Source: Lysobacterales bacterium
GTDB lineage: Bacteria; Pseudomonadota; Gammaproteobacteria; Xanthomonadales; SZUA-36
DNA length: 64,000 nucleotides
Reading direction: 5' to 3'
NCBI GenBank assembly: GCA_014238945.1
Contig: JABAAB010000116.1
Coordinates: forward strand, 1-64,000
Positions within the stretch are counted from its first letter, which is position 1, and every line of letters starts with the position of its first letter. This document shows positions 18,985 to 28,123 of this stretch, piece after piece. The position numbers and the translations under genes are program-made. The notes beneath the pieces were generated by a model that saw only the letters and a program-made list of their open reading frames with translations, made no database searches and had not been told where the DNA came from.

Positions 18985-19547
18985 ACTTTCAGGGTTTCCA
19001 TCTTGTCTTTCGGCACGTAGTCGAAAATAAAGGTAATACGGTCTTCCTTACCCTTGTTCATCACCGAGTGCATTTTCTGGTTGTTGATTTCGTAGGCCTC
19101 ACCAATCTGGAACTGGAATGGCTGGCCATCGATCATGAATCGTACCCTTGGGTTGGTGGTTATCGGTACGTGAATCCGGTGACCGGCATGAAAGGAAGGA
19201 TGGCGATCGGTGTGTGGTGTTATTTTTCCGCCAGCCACCAGCTTGGCCGCCATCGCACGAATTACCGTTCCGCCGGGAGAGTAATGTGTTTTGATGATGT
19301 CGTTCATCAGGGGCAGCGCTATATCGGCCAGACGATTCCAACCCGGTTCTTTTGAGACAACGACCTTTGGCCATGTTTCCAGATCCACGAATATCAAAAC
19401 AATAGACTCTGTCTGGTTATGTACCTGAAATTCTTCCTGGCGGTACTGGTCTTCCTTCCAGGCCGAATCCTCCTGCTCAAGGATCAGGTCCTTTAGCGAC
19501 GTTATATTGACCGGCCCCAATTTTCGAAGCGATGTATCGATGTTCAT
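18981..19547 (-). CDS. Aspartyl/asparaginyl beta-hydroxylase family dioxygenase
   Basis: This 188-residue iron(II)/2-oxoglutarate oxygenase would hydroxylate an Asp or Asn side chain in a peptide, or act on a related substrate. The iron ligands H112-x-D114 and H160 are visible (T-P-H-T-D-R and K-M-H-S-V), with R170 as the probable 2-oxoglutarate anchor. The start at 19547 has GGGAG six bases upstream. Soluble, with no signal peptide. Members of this family are often encoded beside TPR-sulfotransferases, as here, which suggests hydroxylation and sulfation of the same target. That link is inference. Confidence 0.85.
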   Translation of the reverse strand: MNIDTSLRKLGPVNITSLKDLILEQEDSAWKEDQYRQEEFQVHNQTESIVLIFVDLETWPKVVVSKEPGWNRLADIALPLMNDIIKTHYSPGGTVIRAMAAKLVAGGKITPHTDRHPSFHAGHRIHVPITTNPRVRFMIDGQPFQFQIGEAYEINNQKMHSVMNKGKEDRITFIFDYVPKDKMETLKV

Positions 19548-19786
19548 TACGTACTCCCGGGGCTCATTGGCTATGGTATTATAAGCGCAATGCAAGCTGG
19601 TCAGGAATGTTGTTTTTTAATCTCAAAAACGCCGGCTCCGACAAGCCGGTCTTGTAAACGTTTTTTCGGCGTATTATCGGGAATATCTGATTTACATGAG
19701 CTCTTGCCACAGCCAAGAGCCACAAAGACATCCACGTCGCTCTGCGGTAAAATTGAATTCCGAGTCTCAAATCCGAGGTTATCTGG
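19548..19786. promoter_or_regulatory. Divergent promoter region with two hairpins
   Basis: This gap separates the hydroxylase (minus) from the AraC-type regulator (plus). Two inverted repeats are visible: CCGGCT/AGCCGG at 19632-19649 and GCTCTTG/CAAGAGC at 19700-19720. They could be operators for the adjacent regulator. No coding sequence is recognised. A GAGG lies eight bases before the regulator's ATG. Confidence 0.3.
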
Positions 19787-20542
19787 ATGCGAAGAGCAGA
19801 ATTTGTAGAAAGTTATTTTGATGCCTGGAATCACCGTGATCCGAAGGGGATTGCAGATCACTTGTCCGCCGATGGCACCTATCGTGATGTCCCGGAAAAC
19901 CTTCAACGGTCTCCGGATGAACTGATTATCAGCCTGAACGACTTTTTTTCCAAATACCGGCACCGCTACGAATTAACCGGAGAAATCCAGAAGAGCCAGA
20001 ACACGATTGCGTTCCAGTACAGGATGTTTCCATACAGACACAAACGCTCGGGCGATGCAATGCTCTCCTACCATGGCGCTGAGTTCATGACATTCAATGG
20101 CGAAGCCGCGATGGAGATCACGGACTATTACGATATTCCGGTCAGAACCCAGCTTCGCAAATATGCAAAGTCCGGATTGACCGACGACCAGCTAGACAGC
20201 TACAAACACCGCCTGAACCAAATCATGCATAGACAGCAGGAATACCTGAAACCTGAATTGACTTTGCCCAAACTGGCCGAGGCAGTAGGTTGTTCTGTCA
20301 ATCACCTGTCCCAGGTCATCAATTCCGGTTTCGGCACCAGTTTCTTCAATTACCTGAACGGCTACAGGATTGATCACGCCAGAAAATTGCTGGCAAGTCT
20401 AGACAGCGAACACAACGCCATACTGCGTATCGCATTCACGGTAGGTTTTAATTCCAGTTCCGCGTTCTACTCGGCTTTCAAGAAACATGTCGGAATGACA
20501 CCTGATCAATACCGTCAGACCCAGATTCAGAGCCACCTCTAA
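19787..20542 (+). CDS. NTF2/SnoaL-like domain fused to an AraC-type HTH regulator
   Basis: This 251-residue protein has two parts. Residues 1-115 look like an NTF2/SnoaL fold (F-V-E-S-Y-F-D-A-W-N-x-x-D, then alternating beta strands). Residues 145-250 are an AraC-family double helix-turn-helix, with L-P-K-L-A-E-A-V-G-C-S-V-N-H-L-S-Q-V-I-N and I-A-F-T-V-G-F-N-S-S-S-A-F-Y-S-A-F-K-K, ending in M-T-P-D-Q-Y-R. AraC regulators usually carry cupin, amidase-like or membrane sensors; an NTF2-like sensor is unusual. The start has GAGG eight bases upstream. It is divergent from the hydroxylase, a possible target. Confidence 0.8.
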   Translation: MRRAEFVESYFDAWNHRDPKGIADHLSADGTYRDVPENLQRSPDELIISLNDFFSKYRHRYELTGEIQKSQNTIAFQYRMFPYRHKRSGDAMLSYHGAEFMTFNGEAAMEITDYYDIPVRTQLRKYAKSGLTDDQLDSYKHRLNQIMHRQQEYLKPELTLPKLAEAVGCSVNHLSQVINSGFGTSFFNYLNGYRIDHARKLLASLDSEHNAILRIAFTVGFNSSSAFYSAFKKHVGMTPDQYRQTQIQSHL

Positions 20543-20672
20543 GTCTTACTGTCATGGCTGGCTTGTCTGAATTTTACGGCAGGCTTGCTGGTTCCGCTGT
20601 TGTGGAACATCAACGGTGATGGTCGACCCGCTTGAACCAGCTGGAATATATGTGTGAAACAGGAGTAGAGAA

Positions 20673-21074
20673 ATGACCAGGGGACACTGCGAATGCGGAC
20701 GCGTTCGGTTTGAGTTCGAAGGAGAGATACAGGACTTCAGCCATTGCCATTGTTCACAATGTCGTCGTCTGCATGGAGCCGCCTTTGCCACCTTTGCCGG
20801 TGTTTCCCGGGAAAACTTTCGATATTTGTCTGGTGAAACCGAACTGAAGGTGTATGCCTCATCCGATCACAATGACCGGGTTTTCTGTGGTCATTGCGGT
20901 TCCAATATTCTCGTGGACGCCAGGGATGAGCCTGAAGTGCACTATCTCAGCATGTCCACAATTGCCGGTGAGCCTGCCCTTCCAAGGGGATACCATGCAT
21001 ACGTTGGCTCCAAGGCCAGCTGGTATGATATCAACGACGAGCTGGAACAATTTGATACCGATCCGCCAGAGTGA
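20673..21074 (+). CDS. GFA/CENP-V family zinc protein (copy 1)
   Basis: This 133-residue protein of the glutathione-dependent formaldehyde-activating (GFA) fold has the expected zinc cysteines: G-H-C-E-C-G near the start, H-C-H-C-S-Q-C-R-R-L-H-G near residue 27, and C-G-H-C-G-S near 71. AGGAG lies eight bases before the ATG. The family is known for binding glutathione adducts, though activity toward formaldehyde is disputed for many members. It is similar in length and motifs to the copy at 37344-37748. It stands alone between the regulator and an SDR gene. Confidence 0.88.
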   Translation: MTRGHCECGRVRFEFEGEIQDFSHCHCSQCRRLHGAAFATFAGVSRENFRYLSGETELKVYASSDHNDRVFCGHCGSNILVDARDEPEVHYLSMSTIAGEPALPRGYHAYVGSKASWYDINDELEQFDTDPPE

Positions 21075-21201
21075 TCACTGACATCACATGGGGATTCCGC
21101 ATGCGCTGCGCTGACAATCAATCGCACGGCCGCTATTGGGGCATTAAATTGAAAATCCCGGCACGCAACTTTAAAACGTGGGCACTGACTGATGCACTCA
21201 C

Positions 21202-21987
21202 ATGTCTGATCAAAGAGCATCACATCGACACTGCGGAATTGCCCTGGTGACCGGCACCAGCTCAGGGATTGGACAGGCAGTGGCCATTGAACTATTGAAA
21301 CGCGGTTGGATGGTGGTGGGTGCCTCCAGAAGACCCGTGTCCCTGCAGCATCTGAATTACAGACATCTGTGTCTGGATCTGGCGGACCCAGAAGGACTGG
21401 CTTCCCGGGTCGATAAAGAATTGGGAGTGTTGTTCTCTGATCCGCAGGTAAACCGCCTCGCCCTGGTAAACAATGCAGCAGACCCGGGTTTGCTGGGTCC
21501 TGTGGTCAGGATTGATCCTGCAGAAATGCTCAGAATTTATGCGATCAACGTCGCCGCCCCCACCTGGTTGATGGGTTGGCTGACGCGTACCGGTCCATCC
21601 GGCGTTCCCCGCAGGATCGTGAATGTCTCAACGGGTGCGGCAACCAACGCGTTTCCTGGTCTTTGTGCCTACTCAAATACCAAGGCCGCGCTCAGAATGG
21701 CCGGCATGGTGTTCTCCACCGAGATCAATGCCAGTGAGGGAACGGGCACAGAAAATCCGGATACCACCATTTTGTCCTATGAGCCAGGCACCGTGGATAC
21801 ATCGATGCAACGCACCGCTCGCTCCACCCCGGTGGAAACACTTCCCATTGTTGATTTTTTTGCAAATCTTCAAATGGATGGAATGCTTGTATCCCCGTCA
21901 GAACCCGCCCGGGAGATCGCCGATTATATTGAAAACGACGGTCATGAAAGATTTACCGAAGGGAGACTGGAACCGGAAGTGACTTAA
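21202..21987 (+). CDS. Short-chain dehydrogenase/reductase (sepiapterin-reductase-like)
   Basis: This 261-residue SDR has the nucleotide motif T-G-T-S-S-G-I-G near residue 18, L-V-N-N-A-A near 90, a catalytic serine in N-V-S-T-G, and Y-S-N-T-K as the Y-x-x-x-K pair. An arginine after the glycine motif region (G-A-S-R-R) suggests NADPH preference. It would reduce a carbonyl or oxidise an alcohol in the cytoplasm. The substrate cannot be inferred. It converges on the DUF899 gene. Confidence 0.88.
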   Translation: MSDQRASHRHCGIALVTGTSSGIGQAVAIELLKRGWMVVGASRRPVSLQHLNYRHLCLDLADPEGLASRVDKELGVLFSDPQVNRLALVNNAADPGLLGPVVRIDPAEMLRIYAINVAAPTWLMGWLTRTGPSGVPRRIVNVSTGAATNAFPGLCAYSNTKAALRMAGMVFSTEINASEGTGTENPDTTILSYEPGTVDTSMQRTARSTPVETLPIVDFFANLQMDGMLVSPSEPAREIADYIENDGHERFTEGRLEPEVT

Positions 21988-22054
21988 TCCCAATTGGATC
22001 AGATCTCAATTGAAGTCTGACCTCTTTAATGGCATTGGATGTCGCTAGACATAC

Positions 22055-22657
22055 TCAATCAAACAGGTTCTGACCGCCATCGTCCATTTTATCGGGCCGT
22101 TGCCAGTAGTGGAACTGGGGTGTCCAGTTTGCCGTATCGAGACTCGCGAGACTCAACAGGTTCCAGATGGAACAGAATTCGTCATAGGGCCCAAACACCG
22201 CACTGTTCTTGCGTACAATCTCATCGCCGTTCAACTGGTACAGGACGACACCCGGACAGTTATCTTCACCATCCAGCACCGTCTGCTGCTTAATATAGCT
22301 TCCACCACTGTGGGATGCCATACGAAATCGCCAGCCCCTGGAGTGGGCCATCCGACTTTGTGTGTGCACGTCATCCCTGCAGACCAGGACCACCGACATG
22401 GCCGATTCAAGGTGGGGAAGAAATGCGTTGATTCCGTCAGCCCAGAGTGTGCAATAACGACACACCTGGCCCATATTATGAATCAGCATCAATTGTTCCC
22501 TTCCGGCAAACAGGTCTTTCAGAGCGATCTTGCCATTCAGGCTATCAAACTCGTAATTTGATACCACCGTGCCCGGATTTTCGGCACGCAGACGGGTGAG
22601 TTCCTGCGTTTTCTCAAAGATTTCCTTTTCCAGCTCCCTGATTTTGGCTGTACTCAT
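22055..22657 (-). CDS. DUF899 family thioredoxin-like protein
   Basis: This 200-residue protein belongs to the DUF899 family of thioredoxin-fold proteins. A charged N-terminal helix is followed by a C-R-Y-C pair near residue 67 (the C-x-x-C position), then the R-G-W-R-F and S-H-S-G-G-S-Y elements typical of the family. GGGAG lies six bases before the ATG at 22657, so the start is well supported. Its first 30 codons are antisense to the N-terminal end of the chimeric receptor-kinase frame. Function is unknown, probably redox-related. Confidence 0.8.
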   Translation of the reverse strand: MSTAKIRELEKEIFEKTQELTRLRAENPGTVVSNYEFDSLNGKIALKDLFAGREQLMLIHNMGQVCRYCTLWADGINAFLPHLESAMSVVLVCRDDVHTQSRMAHSRGWRFRMASHSGGSYIKQQTVLDGEDNCPGVVLYQLNGDEIVRKNSAVFGPYDEFCSIWNLLSLASLDTANWTPQFHYWQRPDKMDDGGQNLFD

Positions 22658-25418
22658 TTTGTACTCCCTTTCAGTTACTGTGCTTCATGGCCTGGTGTCT
22701 ACCGCAACACGAACTCCACAATTATATTCAGATACCCTCGAATCGATATCCGTATTGACCAGATCGGACATCACCCGCTTGCAACCACATACACTGGGTG
22801 AGCTGCTGGAAGTGGTGACCGGCATCACCGTCGTCAATCGTGGCGGATCGGGTAAGACGACCGACGTTCATGTGCGGGGTACCAATCCGGATCATGTACT
22901 GATATTGATCGACGGGGTGGATATCAGCGATGCCCGGTCGGGGAAAGCAGAAATCCAACACATACCGGTGGACCACATTGAGCGAGTCGAGATTGTGCGT
23001 GGGCCCCATTCTTCCATTTATGGTTCCTCAGCTTTGGGTGGAGTAATCAATATCATCACGGGTGGTTCGAGTGAGGAAATCCAGGCTTTTGGTCAGATTG
23101 GCTATGGAACCTATGCCACAACCAACATTCAGGCTGGCATGACAGGTACGCGGGATAAGACCCGTTTCAGCTTTCAAATAGGCCGGTACGATACCGATGG
23201 TATAGACGCCAACAGGGTACGCAGTCCTGACGATGACGGTGATGACAATTTTTCACTGAGTGCCGTTTTAAAGCAGCAATTTGGTAGTGGTTCAAATGCT
23301 GAATTGCACTTTCTCAGGGCACAGGGGAATACGGAAAATGATTTCAGCAGTTTTCCGGCAATAGACGAAAATGAATATGACCTGCAAGTACTCAGCGGAG
23401 GCCTTCAAATATCTTTTTCAGATCACTGGGACGTGGCAATCCAATTGGATCATCACATCAATGATTTGAACACCGTCAGTGACGGGCAAGTCACCGGAAG
23501 GTTCCACTCCGAGCGCCTCCAGGGATCCTTGCAGAGCAATTTCCATTTGGACGAAAGATATCTACTTACTGCCGGCATGGATCTTAACCTGGAGGAGGTG
23601 AAGAGCAGAGTTGAATTTCCAATGAATGAGCGGGACACATATGGGGTATTTGGCCAATTGAGGATTCTGCCGACCATGACGGGCGCTGAAATTTACGACG
23701 CCGATGGACAACTCTTTGCACAGTACCGGCGTGATGACATGAAAACCGCAATCTCTTCGGAAAGTGTTCCGAGGCTCGGGCACAAGTTTGAAGATGATTA
23801 TGTAGTTGTGTCACACCCCATTCAGTTTCAGGGCGAGCAGATGGGTACCCTCTATCTCCAGTCTGATTTGACTGAACTGAAAGCCTTAATAAATCAGCAG
23901 ATGAAAGTTGTACTGGTGGTCATACTGATATCCTCCCTGCTGGCATTCATGCTGTCCATCAGACTGCGGCGGATTATTACTCGGCCCATAGCTGAACTGG
24001 CCAATACGGCCAAGGTGTACACACAGAGCAAGGACTTCACCATCCGGGCAAGTAAAACATCCAGTGATGAATTTGGTGAATTAATCGATGGATTCAACGA
24101 GATGCTGGAAGAAATCCAAGCTCGAAGTGAAAACCAACTAGCCATCAAGAACCGACTCGAATCCACACTGGCTGAATTGGATCAGCATCGTCATAACCTC
24201 CAGGACCTGGTAGACGAACGAACCACTCAGCTGTCAAAGGCACAGGAGAAATCGGAGGTTGCCAGTCACGCCAAAAGCACCTTCCTCGCCAACATGAGTC
24301 ACGAGATCACAACACCCATGAATGCCATAGTGGGTCTTACACACTGGTTGCAGCATACCGATCCAAGGCCGGAACAGTTAACCAAATTGAACAAAATCGA
24401 GACCTCTGCCGAACACCTCCTTGCCATCATCAACGACATTCTGGATATATCGAGGATCGAGGCAGGGAAATTGTACGTTGATCAGACAGACTTTCACCTG
24501 GGGGCAATCTTTGATCAGGTCCGATCATTCTTCAAATTGCAAGTTCAGGCAAAGGATCTCAAGGTTGAAACTGACTCAGACGGTGTACCCGCACTGCTCA
24601 GAAGAGACCCCACTCGTCTGCGCCAGGCCCTGATAAACTATTTTGGTAATGCAATGAAGTTCACCCAGCAGGGAACCATTTATTTGCGTGCCAGACTTTT
24701 AGAAGAAGACGAAAACGAATTGCTTGTACGTTTCGAAGTTCAGGACACTGGTATCGGCATTGAGCCCAACGTCCTTTCTGATCTTTTCAAGGCATTTGAG
24801 CAGGCCGATGTTTCCACCACTCGTAGGTACGGTGGTACCGGTCTTGGACTGTTCATAACCCAGCGTCTGGCTCAGTTGATGGGTGGCGAAGTGGGGGTGG
24901 ACAGTGAACCGGGGAAGGGGAGCACGTTCTGGTTCACGGCTCGGATTCAACCTGGCTTGGCGACCCAGTCAATTGGGCAATCTGAAGTCGAAGCGAATAC
25001 CGAGAAGTTGCTGCAACCTCATCACACCGGTTCACATATTTTGTTGGCGGAAGACAATGAAATCAACTGCGAAGTTGCAACGGCATTACTCGAAAGTGCA
25101 GGTTTTGAGGTGGATATAGCAGAAAATGGCCAGCGTGCCGTCGACATGATCAAAGAAAGCAAACATGACCTGATCCTGATGGACATCCAGATGCCGGTGA
25201 TGGATGGTTTGGAGGCGACAAGAGTCATACGTGCTAAATCGGGTAATGAGCATATCCCCATCCTTGCGATGACAGCCAATGTCTTTTCGGAGGATCGCCA
25301 GGCCTGCATTGCAGCAGGTATGGATGATTTTGTTGCCAAGCCTGTGGTTCCGCGCAAGCTTTTTTCGACCCTGGCAAGATGGTTGCCCGAACATAATTCT
25401 GATCAGCGTGTCGTTTGA
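22569..25418 (+). CDS. In-frame chimera: BtuB-like TonB receptor (partial) joined to CHASE8-HAMP hybrid histidine kinase
   Basis: One open frame of 949 codons. Residues 42-363 are a BtuB-like receptor: TonB-box-like L-V-S-T-A-T-R-T-P, plug motifs ([33 protein letters not shown]), a D-D-D-G-D-D-N loop and about half a barrel, stopping at G-V-F-G-Q. Residue 364 on matches the second half of a CHASE8 domain ([14 protein letters not shown]), then a membrane helix (446-464), HAMP (465-520), coiled coil, HisKA with H578, HATPase (D-T-G-I-G-I, G-T-G-L-G-L) and a receiver with D872. No receptor signal peptide, start codon or ribosome site is clear: the first 30 codons run antisense to the DUF899 gene. 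Probably a deletion product; it has no internal stop, so expression is possible. Confidence 0.8.
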   Translation: MPGFSARRRVSSCVFSKISFSSSLILAVLILYSLSVTVLHGLVSTATRTPQLYSDTLESISVLTRSDITRLQPHTLGELLEVVTGITVVNRGGSGKTTDVHVRGTNPDHVLILIDGVDISDARSGKAEIQHIPVDHIERVEIVRGPHSSIYGSSALGGVINIITGGSSEEIQAFGQIGYGTYATTNIQAGMTGTRDKTRFSFQIGRYDTDGIDANRVRSPDDDGDDNFSLSAVLKQQFGSGSNAELHFLRAQGNTENDFSSFPAIDENEYDLQVLSGGLQISFSDHWDVAIQLDHHINDLNTVSDGQVTGRFHSERLQGSLQSNFHLDERYLLTAGMDLNLEEVKSRVEFPMNERDTYGVFGQLRILPTMTGAEIYDADGQLFAQYRRDDMKTAISSESVPRLGHKFEDDYVVVSHPIQFQGEQMGTLYLQSDLTELKALINQQMKVVLVVILISSLLAFMLSIRLRRIITRPIAELANTAKVYTQSKDFTIRASKTSSDEFGELIDGFNEMLEEIQARSENQLAIKNRLESTLAELDQHRHNLQDLVDERTTQLSKAQEKSEVASHAKSTFLANMSHEITTPMNAIVGLTHWLQHTDPRPEQLTKLNKIETSAEHLLAIINDILDISRIEAGKLYVDQTDFHLGAIFDQVRSFFKLQVQAKDLKVETDSDGVPALLRRDPTRLRQALINYFGNAMKFTQQGTIYLRARLLEEDENELLVRFEVQDTGIGIEPNVLSDLFKAFEQADVSTTRRYGGTGLGLFITQRLAQLMGGEVGVDSEPGKGSTFWFTARIQPGLATQSIGQSEVEANTEKLLQPHHTGSHILLAEDNEINCEVATALLESAGFEVDIAENGQRAVDMIKESKHDLILMDIQMPVMDGLEATRVIRAKSGNEHIPILAMTANVFSEDRQACIAAGMDDFVAKPVVPRKLFSTLARWLPEHNSDQRVV

Positions 25419-25737
25419 CCGCAATGACACCCCTGTCCGGGTAATTACAACTCGACCATATGATGCTTGAATCAAATACCTGATAACCCGGGCCATAGGC
25501 AACACCATGTCCGGGCCCGCCAGAACCAGCAGAGTGGGTGCACGGCGGCGCGCAGATTTGGGTGCCGGTTCCTTATGTTTGTTCAAGCGCTGGTTGTCGT
25601 GTTAGTGTTTCCGTAATCATTGGGGTTTTTACATTCAAACTGGCTTGATCACGTGATTAACCGGTATTCCCAAAAGTTACGATCCGGGGTGCGAAAAGCA
25701 TCCGGTTTTCACCTTGAAAGGAATTCCAGAAAACTCA
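25419..25737. other. Intergenic region, no gene recognised
   Basis: About 320 bases separate the chimera from the MOSC gene. An open frame on the minus strand runs from here into the kinase gene, but it has no recognisable family features and overlaps the receiver domain. No terminator or promoter was convincing. Confidence 0.4.
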
Positions 25738-26328
25738 ATGAAAAGATTCCTCGGCAAAACCCTCAGAGCGAAAGTTGTTTCGCTACACCTGGGCAACAAC
25801 ACAGACCTCAGCAAACAACAACAAGCATCACTGGTCGCCGGGATCGGCGGATTTGAGGGGGACAAACACCAGGGTCCGCAACGCGCAGCCTGGGAAGGGG
25901 AGTGGGAGCCAGAAGGAACCATACGACGCAATGAGCGTCAGTGGTCCGCCGTCTCGGTTGAAGAACTTGCGCACATCAGCGAGCGACTCGACCTGAGAGA
26001 ATCACTCAGCCCGGCGACACTGGGTGCCAACCTTTGCGTTGAAGGCATCGATCAGTTTTCCTTGTTACCCAAGGGTACAAAGTTGGTCTTTCCTTCTGGT
26101 GCGGTCTTGCTGGTTGAAGAATACAATCCGCCTTGCAGCGAAATGGGGGAACAGATCGCCACCCATTATTCCAGTAACTCAGGCGAACCGATGAACAAGC
26201 AATCCTGGTTGCGTCCGGCCGCCGGAAGACGTGGGCTGGTCGGGGTAATCGATGTGCCGGGTGAAATTAACAGCGGAGACGAAATAGAAGTCCGGGTTTT
26301 TGAGCCACCTCAAATCCGCCTGTTGTAA
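25738..26328 (+). CDS. MOSC domain-containing protein
   Basis: This 196-residue protein matches the MOSC fold, a molybdenum-cofactor sulfurase C-terminal-like domain. Family elements seen are G-G-F-E-G-D-K-H near residue 39, L-G-A-N-L near 95, and a conserved cysteine in Y-N-P-P-C near 127. AAAGGAA lies upstream of the ATG at 25738; the TTG at 25714 is a less likely start. MOSC proteins bind molybdopterin and reduce or sulfurate small molecules. No partner molybdoenzyme is next to it. It is followed by the transporter pair. Confidence 0.85.
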   Translation: MKRFLGKTLRAKVVSLHLGNNTDLSKQQQASLVAGIGGFEGDKHQGPQRAAWEGEWEPEGTIRRNERQWSAVSVEELAHISERLDLRESLSPATLGANLCVEGIDQFSLLPKGTKLVFPSGAVLLVEEYNPPCSEMGEQIATHYSSNSGEPMNKQSWLRPAAGRRGLVGVIDVPGEINSGDEIEVRVFEPPQIRLL

Positions 26329-26373
26329 TTGCTATCCAGCGGTCATTTCATTCCAACAAAGGATCCTTGTTTC

Positions 26374-26541
26374 ATGCAAAACCCCCCATCAGAACAGGTC
26401 AGCAGTCAGCTGGAGCAAAGAATTGAGATTATTGAATCACTGGGTGATGAAGAACTCGGTGAATTTACCAGGTTCGACTGGCTGTTGTGTGTGCTTGGTG
26501 CGGTGGTGATCCCGGCCATACTGCTCTGGTGGTTTGCCTGA
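26374..26541 (+). CDS. 55-residue single-helix membrane protein, coupled to the NCS1 transporter
   Basis: This small protein has a polar, acidic N-terminal 35 residues predicted helical (S-S-Q-L-E-Q-R-I-E-I-I-E-S-L-G) and one hydrophobic helix (L-L-C-V-L-G-A-V-V-I-P-A-I-L-L-W-W-F). AAAGGA lies ten bases before its ATG. Its stop codon overlaps the start of the transporter gene by one base (TGATG), so the two are translated together. It is likely a small accessory subunit of the transporter. No named family was recognised. Confidence 0.7.
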   Translation: MQNPPSEQVSSQLEQRIEIIESLGDEELGEFTRFDWLLCVLGAVVIPAILLWWFA

Positions 26542-28019
26542 TGAGCAACAACGCAAAAGGATCCACGCAATCCGCATCCGCGGCAAAGGATGCAGCCACA
26601 TTCGGGCGTCTGCCCTTGCTGCCCTCCGAACGTGAATATGACACCCGGGGTGCACATACCACCAATTTTGCTTACGCGATTGCCACCTGGTGCTTTCTCA
26701 CCGGAGGCTATGTGGCACAGTACGTGGGTGCGGTCCAGGGCATGGTTTGCATCATCGCGGGCACCCTGATCGGCGTATTCATCACCACCATGCCGCTTGC
26801 GCTCGGTTGCCAGAAATACGGCCTGGAACAGATGGACTTCTGCACCCCTTCGTTTGGCACCAAGGGGATCAAAATCCTGTTGCTTTTCTACCTGATCAAC
26901 ATGCTTGGCTGGTCCGGGCTGATACTCGTGATGTTCGGAAACGGTCTAAGAAATATCATGGGCACACTTGGTTTCAATCCCGGGGAATGGATCGTCGGTG
27001 GCGGGGTTGCGCTGGGGCTGTGGCTCTCCTACCTCATCGTTACGCGTGGTGTGCATCTGCTCAATATTGCGACATCGATCATCACCCCCTGCCTGGCATT
27101 GGTCATCGCATTCATGTTTTACGTGCTGTTCCGCAATTATGGCTGGGAGCAGATCGCAGCGGCCCCACCACTGGATCCGGGGCCGGACCCGTTGAAGAAT
27201 TACCTGATCTGCGTGGAACTGGGGATAGCCGGGGGCATTTCCTGGTTCGGTGGAATAGGCTTCCTGGCGCGCAATACCCAGAAACGGCGCAATGCCATTT
27301 ACCCGGAGTTGATACAACTGGGTTTCATCATGGGTGTGGTGTGTTCCATCGGTCTGTTTTCCGCCCTGGTGATTCAGACCGAAGACCCCACCGAATGGAT
27401 GGTTCCCCTGGGTGGCGTTTACGTGGGATTGCTTGCGCTGGTATTCGTGGCACTGGCAAACATCACCTCCACCGCCGTTTCCATATTTGCCAGTGGCCTG
27501 GCCATAAGACACGTAGATCAATTCAGAAATACGGCGTGGTGGAAGCTGATGTTGGTCCTGATCATCCCCTGTGTTCCCTTTGTTTTCTGGCCATCAGAAC
27601 TGTATGACCTGGGTGATGCCTTCCTGGCCTATAACGGCACCATGTATGGACCCATCTGTGGCATCCTGTTTGCGGACTACATTTTTCTGCGCAAGCAAAA
27701 GTACAATCTGTGGGCGATTTTTGAAGACCATCCGGGTGGTGCTTATTACTACACACGGGGTGTAAACTGGCTCGCGATTGGATCACTGGTGCTCGGACAG
27801 GCGATTTATATCATGCTTTACAACCCTGGTTCGGGTGAAACCCACGACCTGTTTTTCTATATTAATCCATCGATTGCGGCCACCCTGGTTCCGGCCTTTG
27901 TTTACACGTTCGGTATGAAACTGTTGGGCAGGGCTGACCGGACTAAAACGGCCGCAGAGAGAAAACGACTCAAAAAGAATCAAACCAGGGGAGCCAGAAT
28001 CGCTGTTCCAAATATCTGA
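26541..28019 (+). CDS. NCS1 family (purine-cytosine permease-like) transporter
   Basis: This 492-residue inner-membrane protein has about twelve hydrophobic helices and looks like a nucleobase:cation symporter-1 family member. N-terminal elements such as L-P-L-L-P-S-E-R-x-Y-D and the Q-Y-V-G-A-V-Q-G-M helix, and the Y-N-G-T-M-Y-G-P region near the C-terminus, fit the family. Known substrates include purines, cytosine, hydantoins, allantoin and thiamine; none can be chosen here. It follows the 55-residue membrane protein directly. A GcvT/DmdA-like gene and an amidohydrolase lie further downstream. Confidence 0.85.
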   Translation: MSNNAKGSTQSASAAKDAATFGRLPLLPSEREYDTRGAHTTNFAYAIATWCFLTGGYVAQYVGAVQGMVCIIAGTLIGVFITTMPLALGCQKYGLEQMDFCTPSFGTKGIKILLLFYLINMLGWSGLILVMFGNGLRNIMGTLGFNPGEWIVGGGVALGLWLSYLIVTRGVHLLNIATSIITPCLALVIAFMFYVLFRNYGWEQIAAAPPLDPGPDPLKNYLICVELGIAGGISWFGGIGFLARNTQKRRNAIYPELIQLGFIMGVVCSIGLFSALVIQTEDPTEWMVPLGGVYVGLLALVFVALANITSTAVSIFASGLAIRHVDQFRNTAWWKLMLVLIIPCVPFVFWPSELYDLGDAFLAYNGTMYGPICGILFADYIFLRKQKYNLWAIFEDHPGGAYYYTRGVNWLAIGSLVLGQAIYIMLYNPGSGETHDLFFYINPSIAATLVPAFVYTFGMKLLGRADRTKTAAERKRLKKNQTRGARIAVPNI

Positions 28020-28123
28020 TTGCTCATGGCGGTGCCACCCAATGGCGGGTTAATAAACAAGCTGTCTCCCGCCTGGCTACCGCTCCCTGGTGTATCCGCC
28101 AGGATCGTGGCCCGGTACCGCGA

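Noticed and set aside
25086..25586. Minus-strand open frame across the receiver domain and following gap
   Set aside because: It is antisense to a clear receiver domain for most of its length and shows no family motifs.
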